From the NCBI GenBank assembly GCA_041584475.1, contig JBFHDX010000010.1:1-56016 (forward strand): a stretch of 56,016 bases of DNA. Direction: 5' to 3'. The translations under genes and the position numbers were made by a program. The notes beneath the pieces are model-generated. The model ran no database searches and was not told the DNA's origin. It was given only the letters and a program-made list of their open reading frames with translations. Positions 25,764 through 34,899 of the stretch are shown in pieces; position 1 is the first letter of the stretch, and every line of letters starts with the position of its first letter. Origin of the DNA: JBFHDX01 sp041584475. Lineage in GTDB: Bacteria; Pseudomonadota; Alphaproteobacteria; UBA8366; JADFVY01.

Positions 25764-28700
25764 TTGTTATCGATACGACAATACCTGTCGCGGCCGGGTC
25801 GCACGACGTGCGCCGGCGTGCCGGAAGGCCTCGATGCGGTCCTGCTGGCCGCGTGCGCCGGCGCGGGTCCGATCGTGCACGTGGCGCGCGACGATGCGCG
25901 CCTGTCGCGTCTCGTCGATCTGCTGCGTTTCGCGGCGCCGCGCCTGCGTGTGCTCTCGTTTCCCGCGTGGGACTGCCTGCCCTACGACCGCGTTTCGCCG
26001 AACCCCGGAATCGTCGCCAGGCGCCTCGACGCGCTGTCGCGACTGCAGGCGGGCGAGGCGGTGGACATCGTCGTTACGACGGTAAGCGCGATCCTGCAGC
26101 GTGTGCCGCCGCGCGCGGCACTCGCCGGCACGACGCTGTCGCCGGCCGTCGGCGAGGCGATCGGCCTGGAACGCCTGACCGCGTTCTTCGCCGATAATGG
26201 CTACCATCGCGCCGGCACCGTGCGCGAGCCCGGGGAATTCGCCGTCCGCGGCGGCATTGTCGACGTCTTCCCGCCCGGCGAGAGCGAACCGCTGCGGCTC
26301 GATTTCTTCGGCGACGAGCTCGAATCGGTGCGTCGCTTCGATGCGATGACGCAGCGCACGACCGGCGCCGAGCAGGGGCTCATGCTGCGGCCGGTTAGCG
26401 AGGTACCGCTGACCGATGCGGCGATCCGGCGTTTCCGCAACGGCTACCGGGCGCTGTTCGGGACGATTTCCGGCAGCGATCCGCTCTACGAGGCGATCAG
26501 TGCCGGTCAGCGCCATGTCGGCATGGAGCACTGGCTGCCGCTCTACCACGAAAGCCTCGAGACGCTGTTCGACTACGTTCCCGATGCGCCGGTCACGCTC
26601 GACCATCAGGTCGACGGCGCGGTCGACGCCCGTCTCGACCTGATCGCCGAGTATTACAACGCGCGCTGCGAACTGGTGCCCGCGACGCGTCGCGAGGCAC
26701 GCAATGCGGGCGAGGGGGCACCGGCCTATCTGCCGGTGCCGCCCGGCACGATGTTCCTCGAGGCAGGCGAGTGGCAGGACCTGCTCGCCGGCCGGCCCAG
26801 CCTGGCTTTCACGCCCTTCGCGCCGGCCGACGGGGCGGAACGGACGGTCGACGCCGGCGGCCGGCGCATCGAGGATTTCGCCGCGGCGCGTGCCGACCCG
26901 GCGGTTCAGCTGTTCGATGCGGTGCGCGAGCGACTCGCGGAACAGCGCCGCCGCCGGCGCGTGATCGTGACCGCCTTCAGCACCGGCTCGCGCGACCGGC
27001 TCACGACCCTGCTCGGCGAACACGGGCTGGCGCCTCTGCTCGCCGTCGACGACTGGGAGACGGCGCAGACCCTGCCGGAGCAGGGGATCGCCATGGCGGT
27101 GGCCGACCTCGAGCGCGGGTTTATGGTCGACGGCACGGCCGTCTACAGCGAGCAGGATCTGCTCGGGGACCGTCTCGTCCGGCCGGCGCGCCGGCGGCGG
27201 CGGGCGGAGAGCTTCATCGCCGAATATTCGACGCTGAGCACCGGCGACACCGTCGTCCATGTCGAGCACGGGATCGGCCGCTACGACGGCCTCGAGACGC
27301 TGAGCGTCGAGGGGGCGCCGCACGATTGCCTGCGGCTCGTCTATCACGGCGGCGACAAGCTGTACCTGCCCGTCGAGAACCTCGACGTGCTCTCGCGCTT
27401 CGGCTCGGAGGATGCCGAGGTCCAGCTCGACCGGCTTGGATCGACGGCATGGCAGGCGCGCAAGGCGCGCGTGAAGGAGCGCATCCGCGATGTCGCGAAC
27501 GAGCTGCTGCGCGTGGCGGCGGAACGCCAGCTGCGCCGCGGCATCGTCCTCACGGCGCCGGAGGGGCAGTACGACGAATTCTGCAGCCGGTTCGCCTGGA
27601 GCGAGACCGAGGACCAGCAGCGGGCGATCGACGACGTCGTCGATGACCTGGCCTCGGGCCGGCCGATGGACCGCCTGATCTGCGGCGACGTCGGCTTCGG
27701 CAAGACCGAGGTCGCGCTGCGCGCCGCCTTCATCGCCGCGATGCGAGGCTTCCAGGTGGCCATCGTCGTGCCGACGACGTTGCTGGCGCGCCAGCATTTC
27801 GAGACCTTCACCGCCCGCTTCGCCGGCCTGCCGGTCCGTCTCGGCATGCTGTCGCGCATGGTGAGCGCGCGCGAGGCCGCGGTCGTCAGGGCCGGCCTGC
27901 GGGACGGCACGATCGACATCGTCATCGGCACGCATGCGCTGCTCGCGAAGTCGATCGGCTTTGCCGACCTCGGTCTGCTCGTCATCGACGAGGAGCAACA
28001 TTTCGGCGTTGCCCAGAAGGAACGGCTGAAGCAGATGCGTTCGCAGGTGCATGTGCTGACGCTTACGGCGACGCCGATTCCGCGCACGCTGCAGATGGCG
28101 CTGACCGGCGTGCGCGAAATGAGCATCATCGCGACGCCGCCGGTCGATCGCCTCGCCGTCCGGACCTTCGTCCTGCCCTACGACCCGGTCATCGTCCGCG
28201 AGGCGATCCTGCGCGAGAAATTCAGGGGCGGCCGCACGTTCTATGTCTGCCCGCGCATCGCCGACCTGTCGCGCGTCCGGGACCGCCTCGAGCGACTGGT
28301 GCCCGAAGCGCGCATCGGCGTCGCGCACGGGCAGATGCCGGCGAGCCGACTGGAGGCGGTGATGAGCGGCTTTCTGGCCGGGCGCTACGACGTTCTACTG
28401 AGCACGAACATCATCGAATCCGGCCTCGACATTCCCGAAGCGAACACCATGGTCGTTCACCGCGCGGACCGCTTCGGGCTGGCCCAGCTCTATCAGATCC
28501 GCGGCCGCATCGGACGCTCCAAGATGCGCGCCTACGCGTATCTGACGCTACCCCCGGGGCAGGTCCTGTCGCCAGCGGCGCAAAAGCGCCTCGAGGTCAT
28601 GCAGACACTCGACACGCTGGGCGCCGGGTTCACCCTCGCCAGCCACGATTTGGATATCCGGGGCGCCGGGAACCTGCTCGGCGACGAGCAGTCGGGACAT

Positions 28701-29258
28701 ATCCGCGAGATCGGCGTCGAACTCTATCAGCAGCTGCTGCAGGACGCGGTGCAGGCGGCGACCGCTGCGGACGGGGAAGTCGCGGCGGAGGAATGGACGC
28801 CGCAGATCGCGCTCGGGACGCCGGTGCTGATTCCCGACGATTACGTGCCGGATCTGCCGGTACGGCTCGGCCTCTATCGACGCCTCGCGCACCTCGTCGA
28901 GCCGGCCGAGATCGACGCCTTCGCAGCCGAGCTGATCGACCGCTTCGGCCCGCTCCCGGATGCCGTGGAGAACCTGCTGCGCGTCATCGCGATCAAGCAG
29001 CTATGCCGGCGCGCCCGGGTGGCGCGGGTCGAGGCCGGTCCGAAAGGGGCGGTGCTGGCCTTCCACGAGAATCGTTTTCCCAACCCCGATGCGCTCGTCG
29101 GCATCATTCAGCGCGAGGCCGACACGATCCGGCTGCGGCCGGACCACACGCTGGTCGTGATGCGCGACTGGGCCGACCCGCGCGAGCGGATCGCCGGAAT
29201 CTACCAGCAGCTGGGCATTCTCGCCGATATCGCGGAGCGGCAGGGGGCGGCCGCCTGA
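25764..29258 (+). CDS. mfd: Transcription-repair coupling factor Mfd
   Basis: A 1164-residue translocase that removes RNA polymerase stalled at lesions and recruits UvrA. It starts at TTG 25764 (MLSIRQYLSR), 4 bp after sdhE. The order is a UvrB-homology region (AWDCLPYDRVSPNPG), the RNA-polymerase-interacting domain starting near DTVVHVEHGIGRYDGLE, the RecG-like motor (ICGDVGFGKTEVALRAAF, DEEQHFGVAQKE, TATPIPRTLQMAL, STNIIESGLDIP, QIRGRIGRS) and a C-terminal UvrA-masking domain. Length and motifs are complete. Confidence 0.98.
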   Translation: MLSIRQYLSRPGRTTCAGVPEGLDAVLLAACAGAGPIVHVARDDARLSRLVDLLRFAAPRLRVLSFPAWDCLPYDRVSPNPGIVARRLDALSRLQAGEAVDIVVTTVSAILQRVPPRAALAGTTLSPAVGEAIGLERLTAFFADNGYHRAGTVREPGEFAVRGGIVDVFPPGESEPLRLDFFGDELESVRRFDAMTQRTTGAEQGLMLRPVSEVPLTDAAIRRFRNGYRALFGTISGSDPLYEAISAGQRHVGMEHWLPLYHESLETLFDYVPDAPVTLDHQVDGAVDARLDLIAEYYNARCELVPATRREARNAGEGAPAYLPVPPGTMFLEAGEWQDLLAGRPSLAFTPFAPADGAERTVDAGGRRIEDFAAARADPAVQLFDAVRERLAEQRRRRRVIVTAFSTGSRDRLTTLLGEHGLAPLLAVDDWETAQTLPEQGIAMAVADLERGFMVDGTAVYSEQDLLGDRLVRPARRRRRAESFIAEYSTLSTGDTVVHVEHGIGRYDGLETLSVEGAPHDCLRLVYHGGDKLYLPVENLDVLSRFGSEDAEVQLDRLGSTAWQARKARVKERIRDVANELLRVAAERQLRRGIVLTAPEGQYDEFCSRFAWSETEDQQRAIDDVVDDLASGRPMDRLICGDVGFGKTEVALRAAFIAAMRGFQVAIVVPTTLLARQHFETFTARFAGLPVRLGMLSRMVSAREAAVVRAGLRDGTIDIVIGTHALLAKSIGFADLGLLVIDEEQHFGVAQKERLKQMRSQVHVLTLTATPIPRTLQMALTGVREMSIIATPPVDRLAVRTFVLPYDPVIVREAILREKFRGGRTFYVCPRIADLSRVRDRLERLVPEARIGVAHGQMPASRLEAVMSGFLAGRYDVLLSTNIIESGLDIPEANTMVVHRADRFGLAQLYQIRGRIGRSKMRAYAYLTLPPGQVLSPAAQKRLEVMQTLDTLGAGFTLASHDLDIRGAGNLLGDEQSGHIREIGVELYQQLLQDAVQAATAADGEVAAEEWTPQIALGTPVLIPDDYVPDLPVRLGLYRRLAHLVEPAEIDAFAAELIDRFGPLPDAVENLLRVIAIKQLCRRARVARVEAGPKGAVLAFHENRFPNPDALVGIIQREADTIRLRPDHTLVVMRDWADPRERIAGIYQQLGILADIAERQGAAA

Positions 29259-29265
29259 GCGCCGG

Positions 29266-29916
29266 TCACGGCCCCGCCGATTGCCGGGCCTCTTCTTCGA
29301 TCAGGTCGAACACCGGCATGAAGGCCTCCGGCTGCTGCGCGCCGACGACGGCATAGCGCTCCTCGACGATGAAGCAGGGTACGCCCGAGATGTTCAGCGA
29401 CACGGCGAAATCATGCTCGGCGAGGATCTCCGCGCGGTCCTCGACGCCGGCGAGATATTCCCGCGTCGCCTCCTCGTCGAGCCCGCACTCAGCGGCGATC
29501 TCCACCAGCACGCCGAGGTCGCCGATGTCGCGGCCGTCGAGGAAATAGGCGCGGAACAGCGCTTCGGCCGCGTCCTTGCCGCGCTCCGCCCCGGTCGCGC
29601 GGCGAATCAGCCGGTGCGCGTTCACCGTGTTGGGCGTCCGCGCGATCCTGTCGAACGCGAAGGCGATACCCTCCTCGGCGCCGGCCCGGCCGATCATCTC
29701 GTAGAGCTGCGCGGCGCGCTCGGCGCCGCCGAACTTGAGCGCGAGGTACGCGTCGCGCGGCATGCCTTCCGGTGGCATGCCGGGGTTCAGCTGAAAAGCC
29801 CGCCAGCGCATCGTGACACGGTCCGCCAGATCGCGCTCGCCGAGGGCGCGCTCGAGGCGGCGCTTGCCGATGAAGCACCAGGGACAGATCGGATCGGAGA
29901 AGATGTCGATGATCAT
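29266..29916 (-). CDS. DsbA-family oxidoreductase (FrnE-like)
   Basis: A 216-residue thioredoxin-fold protein with a CPWC active site at the N-terminus (FSDPICPWCFIGKRRLE) and a helical insertion, followed by the cis-Pro loop (NISGVPCFIVEERYAVVGA). The N-terminus has no signal peptide, so a cytosolic location is likely, as for FrnE and 2-hydroxychromene-2-carboxylate isomerase relatives. The CPWC motif favours a disulfide or dithiol role over the isomerase. It converges on mfd with a 7-bp gap. Confidence 0.88.
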   Translation of the reverse strand: MIIDIFSDPICPWCFIGKRRLERALGERDLADRVTMRWRAFQLNPGMPPEGMPRDAYLALKFGGAERAAQLYEMIGRAGAEEGIAFAFDRIARTPNTVNAHRLIRRATGAERGKDAAEALFRAYFLDGRDIGDLGVLVEIAAECGLDEEATREYLAGVEDRAEILAEHDFAVSLNISGVPCFIVEERYAVVGAQQPEAFMPVFDLIEEEARQSAGP

Positions 29917-30008
29917 CGAAACCTTCTAACACGCACGGGCCTGCAGCCGGCACCGCTGCGCAACACGATCGTGTGAGGCGACGCCGCCGGCCATCGCCCG
30001 GGCACATG

Positions 30009-31346
30009 TCATTCCAGCGCCTCGCTCGCCCGGCCGACCAGCGACTCAAGCGTTTCGTCGGCCGCGATCGTGGCCAATGCGGACTGCAGATACACGTTGA
30101 CGCCGACCGGAACGTTGTCGGTCAGCCGGAATTCCGACTGGTGCAGCACGCCGGTGATGCGTCCGCGGACGGTTTCCGCGTCGTCGCCGGGCGTTTCGGG
30201 GAGCAGGACCAGGAATTCGTCGGTCCCGGTATGGCCGATCGTGTCCTCGACGCGGACCAGCCCCGACAGCCAGTCGGCGAGCTGCTGGCGCAGCAGCGTC
30301 GCGGCCTCTTCGCCGTAGACGGCGAGGATCTCGGTGATCGTCGGGATGTAGAGCAGGATGGCCGAGGACCGCATCCCGCGGACCTCGCCGTCGGCCGCGA
30401 GCCGGGCGAGGTGTGATTCGACGAACCGGCTCGAATAGACACTGCCCAGCGGATCAGCGGTGCCGGCGGCCAGGGCGCTGGCGATACGCCGGCCGAGCGC
30501 CCGTTTCAGTTCGCGGCCGCGCAGCAGCAGGCGCAGGTGGATATCGACGAAGTCGCAGTCCAGCGGCGTCGCGGCGAAGACGCTGGCGCCCAGCGAATAG
30601 GCCTCGGCGGCATCGGCGAACGTCCCTTCCTCGGCGGCGACGAAGATCGGCAGGTCGAACAGCCGCCTGTCGTTTCGCACGGAATGGCAGAAATACAGCG
30701 CCTTGTCGCGATCCGCACCCTCTTGGATGTAGACCAGCGCGCCGTCGAATCCGGCGTCGCCGTCGTCCTCGACGCGCGATCGCGCGCGGTAGGGATCCGG
30801 CTCGGCGACGAACGTCAGGCCGGTCTCCGACAGCCGCGGGCAGACCGCCGCCAGCTGCGCGGCATCGAGCCCGACCACGAGCAGCCTGAAATCGGTGCGT
30901 GACAGGTCGCCGCTGACCTCGGTGTCGACCGCGACGCCGAATTCGGCCGCGGTGGCGGCACGCCTGTCCAGCTCCGCTTCCATCGCGCTGAGCCGGAGCA
31001 ACGCCCTCAGCCTCGCCCTGATCTCGCGGTCGTCGGTCTCCTGCTCGAAGACTTCGTCGGCACCGGCCTCGTAGTAGGCGCGCAGCCGGTCCGGGGCGCC
31101 GCCGGCACAGATCATCGCCACGGGGATGTGTCGCGTATCGGCGCCAGCCTTGAGCCCGCGCAGCAATCCGACCGCGTCCTTCATGCTGTCGCCCAGCAGC
31201 ACCACGTTCGGTCGGCGCGACGCCGCCTCCGCCGCAAGCGAAGCACCGCCGGCCTCGTCGCACCGGCAGCCCGCCGCTGCCAGCGACGCGGCGATCCGCT
31301 CGGTCTGGCCGGCGCCCGCGATCAGCAGGTGTGCCGCAAATCCCAT
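30009..31346 (-). CDS. Degenerate PleD-like protein: two pseudo-receiver domains plus GGDEF-like domain
   Basis: A 445-residue protein laid out like Caulobacter PleD (receiver, receiver, GGDEF). In the first receiver (1 to about 120) the phospho-Asp position is Gly52 (VVLLGDSM) and the conserved Lys is absent (GADEVFEQE). The second (about 152-285) also lacks an obvious phosphorylation site. The C-terminal domain has GTDEF (374-378, GHTGTDEFLVLLPET) in place of GGDEF, and the substrate-binding loop before it is replaced by TADPLGSVYSSRF. It is therefore probably not a functional diguanylate cyclase; a scaffold or c-di-GMP/partner-binding role is inferred. ATG 31346 follows AAGAGG. Confidence 0.78.
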   Translation of the reverse strand: MGFAAHLLIAGAGQTERIAASLAAAGCRCDEAGGASLAAEAASRRPNVVLLGDSMKDAVGLLRGLKAGADTRHIPVAMICAGGAPDRLRAYYEAGADEVFEQETDDREIRARLRALLRLSAMEAELDRRAATAAEFGVAVDTEVSGDLSRTDFRLLVVGLDAAQLAAVCPRLSETGLTFVAEPDPYRARSRVEDDGDAGFDGALVYIQEGADRDKALYFCHSVRNDRRLFDLPIFVAAEEGTFADAAEAYSLGASVFAATPLDCDFVDIHLRLLLRGRELKRALGRRIASALAAGTADPLGSVYSSRFVESHLARLAADGEVRGMRSSAILLYIPTITEILAVYGEEAATLLRQQLADWLSGLVRVEDTIGHTGTDEFLVLLPETPGDDAETVRGRITGVLHQSEFRLTDNVPVGVNVYLQSALATIAADETLESLVGRASEALE

Positions 31347-31544
31347 GCTTACCTCTTTCGTCTGCGCCGCTAGCCTGACATAGTCGAGAGCGGAATGGCG
31401 GCGATCGGCAGGGGCTATTGTATATCGCTTGACGGATAAGGCGAGACGGGACTGCCGCGATTGCGATAGATCAACGACTTCCGGTGCGTCGTGAACGGAA
31501 AATCGGGAAACAATCAAGACCAGCTTCGAATTCGAGAGGGAGCC

Positions 31545-32087
31545 GTGCAAACCCCAGTCCAGATAACATTCAGAGGCATGCCCACATCGGACGCCGTCGA
31601 ACGGAGAATTCGGGAAAAAGCAGCAAAACTGGAGCACTACCACGATCGCATCACGTCGTGCCGCGTCGTCGTCGAGGCGCCGCACAGGCGCCACCACAAG
31701 GGACGGCTCTACACGGTCAGCATCGACTTGACGGTTCCCGGCGGCGAACTCGTGGTCAACAACGAAAAGCGCTTCCACCACTCGCACGAGGACGTTTACG
31801 TCGCGCTGCGCGACGCGTTCAACGCCATGCGGCGGCAGCTCGAGGACTTCGCCCGCACCCAGAGGGGCGACGTCAAGATGCACGAGGGGCCGCCCCAGGG
31901 CACGGTCAGGCGGCTGTTTCCGGACCACGGCTTCATCGAGACCGCGGACCGCGGCGACGTCTACTTCCACCGCAACAGCGTCGTCGACGGCAAGTTCGAC
32001 GAGTTACGCGAGGGCGTGCAGGTGCGGTTCGTCGCCGTCGACGGCGAGCAGGGGCTGCAGGCCAGCACCGTGCACCCCCTCGGCTAG
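31545..32087 (+). CDS. Ribosome hibernation factor (HPF/RaiA) fused to a cold-shock-like domain
   Basis: A 180-residue protein. Residues 1 to about 105 form an HPF/RaiA fold (VQITFRGMPTSDAVERRIRE, then VVEAPHRRHHKGRLYTVSID and HHSHEDVYVALRDAFNAMRR), which binds the 30S subunit in stationary phase. The C-terminal about 65 residues look like a cold-shock OB domain (GTVRRLFPDHGFIETADRGD, DVYFHRNSV). GTG 31545 was chosen over the earlier in-frame GTG 31491 because GAGAGGGA lies 4 bp upstream of it. The cold-shock part may add RNA binding. The N-terminal family call is firm. Confidence 0.87.
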   Translation: MQTPVQITFRGMPTSDAVERRIREKAAKLEHYHDRITSCRVVVEAPHRRHHKGRLYTVSIDLTVPGGELVVNNEKRFHHSHEDVYVALRDAFNAMRRQLEDFARTQRGDVKMHEGPPQGTVRRLFPDHGFIETADRGDVYFHRNSVVDGKFDELREGVQVRFVAVDGEQGLQASTVHPLG

Positions 32088-32249
32088 CGGCGCAGCGCGC
32101 CGCATGTCGAGCGGCCGAAAATCGCTGGCGCCGTCGTCATCTGACCATCCGGATTAGGTCTCAGACCTCGTAAACGAGCGGACCGACCGATTTGGGGCAT
32201 CCCGCGCACGGCCGCGTGCGCCGCGCAGCTCGACGCGGCTGACGGCGTT

Positions 32250-32339
32250 TGGCGGATGGGGTGGGATTCGAACCCACGAGAGGCGTTAACCCCTGCCGGT
32301 TTTCAAGACCGGTGCCTTCAACCGCTCGGCCACCCATCC
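32250..32339 (-). tRNA. tRNA-Ser (anticodon TGA)
   Basis: A 90-nt minus-strand class II tRNA: GGATGGGTGGCCGAG at the 5' end, anticodon loop CTTGAAA, long variable arm (CAGGGGTTAACGCCTCTC), T-arm GGTTCGAATCC, and discriminator G followed by an encoded CCA. The acceptor stem GGATGGG/CCCATCC pairs fully. Confidence 0.96.
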
Positions 32340-32730
32340 GCAATCGAGCTTCAAAAAAACCAGGCCGCGATGCTCAGCTACGTAACACGCTGATTGTTGA
32401 TTTGCCACCGAGCGCGACTGATTTCGCAGAGGACGAGGCGCAGCCGTGCGGACGTCGCGAACGTTCGTCGTACCGCCCGTCGGTCCGCCGGAGTCTCGGT
32501 GAAGCGGCCGGGCCGTGGCAGGTGCCGAGCGGTCCGGTCCTGGGCCGGGTGCGGTGACGGCGCGAATGGGGCGGCCGTGACCGGCGATCACGGCGGCGAT
32601 AACGATCCCTTAATTGGTCGCCGATAGTTTTCCGCATCGGAGCAATGCGCAGCCGGATTTGCCGATGAGCGCATGCCGTCAAATGCGCCGCTCGAAGGCA
32701 GTTGGCCCCGACGGAAAAGGCTTCTCGTCG
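32340..32730. other. Gene-free spacer upstream of the Sel1-repeat gene
   Basis: No reading frame with recognisable protein features or a ribosome binding site was found on either strand. The open frames crossing it are low-complexity shadows. It presumably carries the promoters of tRNA-Ser (minus) and the Sel1 gene (plus), but no convincing -35/-10 pair stands out. Confidence 0.4.
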
Positions 32731-32805
32731 GGGGCGCACTGGCAAGTTGAGAAGAGGGGCGCACTGGCAAGTTGAGAAGAGGGGCGCACTGGCAAGTTGA
32801 GAAGA
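32731..32805 (+). repeat. Three perfect 25-bp tandem repeats directly upstream of a start codon
   Basis: Units at 32731-32755, 32756-32780 and 32781-32805 are identical. Each starts GGGGCGCACTGGC and ends GTTGAGAAGA. The end of the last unit plus the next bases makes GAAGAGGA, the apparent ribosome binding site of the following gene, so every unit carries a potential Shine-Dalgarno. There are no spacers, so this is not a CRISPR array. Confidence 0.92.
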
Positions 32806-32815
32806 GGATTGTGTG

Positions 32816-33241
32816 ATGCCACGAACGTTTTGCTTCCGCCTCGCGCTCATTCTGGCCCTGACGCTGGGTAGTGCGGGCCTCGCCTCGGCCGAAACGCCCG
32901 CGACGGTGACACCGGCGCAGTTGGCGCAATTCGAACGGGGTCAGAATGCCTTCGAGCGCGGCGATTACGCCATTGCGTTGACGGAGTGGCGGCCATTGGC
33001 GGAACAGGGTCTCTCCGGGGCGCAGTTCGGTCTCGGAGCACTGTATTTCTTCGGCTTGGGTGTGCCGCAGGACTACGCCAAAGCCCACGCACTGTTCAGC
33101 GTTGCAAGCGCTCAAGGCTTTGCGAGCGCCGATGATCTCAGGGACGAGGCGGCGAAGCAAATGACGGCCGCCGAAATCGCAAAAGCCCGGCGGATCGCCA
33201 ACGACTGTGCCAAAACAGGTTACAAACGCTGCAAATTCTGA
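32816..33241 (+). CDS. Small exported Sel1-repeat protein
   Basis: A 141-residue protein with a signal peptide (LALILALTLGSAGLASA, cleavage before ETPA) and one to two Sel1-like helical repeats (YAIALTEWRPLAEQGLSGAQ, then LGALYFFGLGVPQDYAKAHA). It ends with a short Cys-containing tail (NDCAKTGYKRCKF) that may form a disulfide. Sel1 repeats mediate protein contacts; periplasmic location is inferred. The start is ATG 32816, with GAAGAGGA 7 bp upstream; GTG 32813 directly before it is possible. Copy number of the upstream tandem repeat may influence expression. Confidence 0.82.
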   Translation: MPRTFCFRLALILALTLGSAGLASAETPATVTPAQLAQFERGQNAFERGDYAIALTEWRPLAEQGLSGAQFGLGALYFFGLGVPQDYAKAHALFSVASAQGFASADDLRDEAAKQMTAAEIAKARRIANDCAKTGYKRCKF

Positions 33242-33579
33242 TCTTTTGCAACGTCGATCCAAGGATTCACCTTTTCGACGTGAACCTGGCAATCGTTGTG
33301 TCGCAATCGCCGCTTCGCCCCATTCCAAACGGGCCAGCTGCGGCGAGATCGAGACCAGCCGAAGGCTGGATCAGCGCGAGATGAGCCATGTTCAGGGGCT
33401 CGCTTGTCGCTGGACGCCGGATCGTTGCCTGCGGCCCAAACTGGCACCAGCCTCGGTCCCATATTGTGGCCGCCGGTGCGATGTCGTGGCGGCATTCGGA
33501 TGGATCAAGACGGTCGAGACGACCGCTGCAAAGCAGTGGCCTGCGGCTCGCCCGGCGCCGAGCGGCACCGCGTCCGCGC
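33242..33579. other. Gene-free spacer
   Basis: A spacer between the Sel1-repeat gene and the convergent membrane-protein gene. A short minus-strand open frame (about 33220-33495) has no recognisable domain, no clear ribosome binding site and overlaps the Sel1 gene, so I do not call it. No terminator hairpin followed by a T-run was seen. Confidence 0.35.
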
Positions 33580-34899
33580 TCATTCCTGTGCCCCGGCGGG
33601 CATACGAAACACGTCGATCACGCCGCGCCCGCCGTCTGGCCGATCCACCGCCAGGTAGTCCGGCGTCAGGAAGGCGACCCGGGCGCGATGGTGCGGCGCC
33701 AGGTGACGACGGTAGATCTCGGCGCCGTCGCTGGTGCGGACGACGAACAGTGCGCCCTTGATGCCGCCGATATTCAGGTTCGTCGACACGGACACGGCGA
33801 CGTATCGGCCGCTCGGGTCGACGGCGACGGAATCGATGCCCCGGCCGCGCGGGATCGCGATCAGGCCCTTGCCGAACCGCAGCGACCAGGCCAGGTGCGG
33901 CGGTCCGTCCTCGCGATAGCCGTCCCAGCAGACCCAACCGTCGGCGACCCAGCGGAAGCCCCAGCGGGCGTTGTAGATGCGTGGCGGCGAGACGGGACCG
34001 CGGATGACGCGGCCCGACCCATCGACGGCGACGACCTCGGTGCGGCCGATCACGAGCGTAAACGGCCCGTCGACGGAGGCGGCGCCGATCAGCTCGATCT
34101 GGTACGCCGCTGGCAGGTCGAGCCCGACGCTGCGCTCCCAACCGGCGAGCGGATGCCGCAGGTTGAGGTGCGCTCTCGGCGGGCCGCCCGCAATCGGTAT
34201 CCGGTCGAGCCAGGCGACGACCTCGCCGTCTTCGGCGAGCGCCGGGTCCCAGTAGCGCTTGCCTGGCGGCGGCTCGAGCAGCAGCGGCCCGCCGCTTCTC
34301 GGACCGGAATAGACGAGCCCGGCGTCGGTCCGGTAGAGCACATGGCCGCCCGCGGCGACGTGGTCCATCGTCGATCCGCTGCGGCCCGCCGGACTCGGCG
34401 TGAGCGCGCAGTCGGGCATCTTGAGCAGACCGCGATCCATGCTGCCGAGCAGAATGACCCACGCTTCGCCGGCCTGTTCCAGGGTCATGCCGGCGCCCGC
34501 GTGAACCTGTGCCAGAGCGGCGCCTTCGGCGCTGCAGACCCGCTGCAATTCCCCGATTTCCGGCCGGTTGTCCGCACCGACCAGGATCAGGCGGGGCACG
34601 GCGTAGTAAAGGCCCCAGTTGGCGACGAGGAAGAAGACCGGAACCGTCGCTACCAGTACGATCCAGCGCCAGGGTCGCCGCCCGGTGAGCACGAAATAGA
34701 AGATCGCGGCCGCCATCGCCTGCAGTATCAGGATCACGGCGACGGCGCCGAGGGAAAACGGCGTCGGCTCGAAGAGTCCGGCCCACAGGACGCCGAGCGG
34801 CAGCCAGCCGGCGTGGACGTTGGCCAGCGGCACCGCGTTGACCACGAAGGACAGGGCGATGGCGGCCCAGACCGCACGATTTCTGGAGCTCACAGCCAT
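33580..34899 (-). CDS. Unknown membrane protein with large extracytoplasmic beta-rich domain
   Basis: A 439-residue protein I do not recognise. The N-terminal about 110 residues contain three to four hydrophobic helices (AAIALSFVVNAVPLANVHAG, AVAVILILQAMAAAIFYFVL, IVLVATVPVFFLVANWGLYY). The remaining about 330 residues are beta-strand-like, with recurring Gly-Asp/Trp segments (GRYVAVSVSTNLNIGG, LDRIPIAGGPPR) suggestive of a propeller or WD-like fold facing the periplasm. ATG 34899 is used; GTG 34914 is possible, but its AGGAG is too close. It is divergent from the murein transglycosylase gene. Function is unknown. Confidence 0.7.
   Translation of the reverse strand: MAVSSRNRAVWAAIALSFVVNAVPLANVHAGWLPLGVLWAGLFEPTPFSLGAVAVILILQAMAAAIFYFVLTGRRPWRWIVLVATVPVFFLVANWGLYYAVPRLILVGADNRPEIGELQRVCSAEGAALAQVHAGAGMTLEQAGEAWVILLGSMDRGLLKMPDCALTPSPAGRSGSTMDHVAAGGHVLYRTDAGLVYSGPRSGGPLLLEPPPGKRYWDPALAEDGEVVAWLDRIPIAGGPPRAHLNLRHPLAGWERSVGLDLPAAYQIELIGAASVDGPFTLVIGRTEVVAVDGSGRVIRGPVSPPRIYNARWGFRWVADGWVCWDGYREDGPPHLAWSLRFGKGLIAIPRGRGIDSVAVDPSGRYVAVSVSTNLNIGGIKGALFVVRTSDGAEIYRRHLAPHHRARVAFLTPDYLAVDRPDGGRGVIDVFRMPAGAQE

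Noticed and set aside
25397..25804. Long N-terminal extension of recG through the sdhE region
   Set aside because: It would run antisense through all of sdhE. RecG homologs start near MRPEILFPLF, so the start is at or after 25396.
32731..32805. CRISPR array
   Set aside because: The three 25-bp units are directly abutting with no spacers, there are only three copies, and no cas gene is in the window.
33220..33495. A 91-codon minus-strand frame downstream of the Sel1 gene, considered as a possible gene or transposase remnant
   Set aside because: It overlaps the Sel1 gene, has no ribosome binding site or recognisable motif, and no inverted terminal repeats were found nearby.
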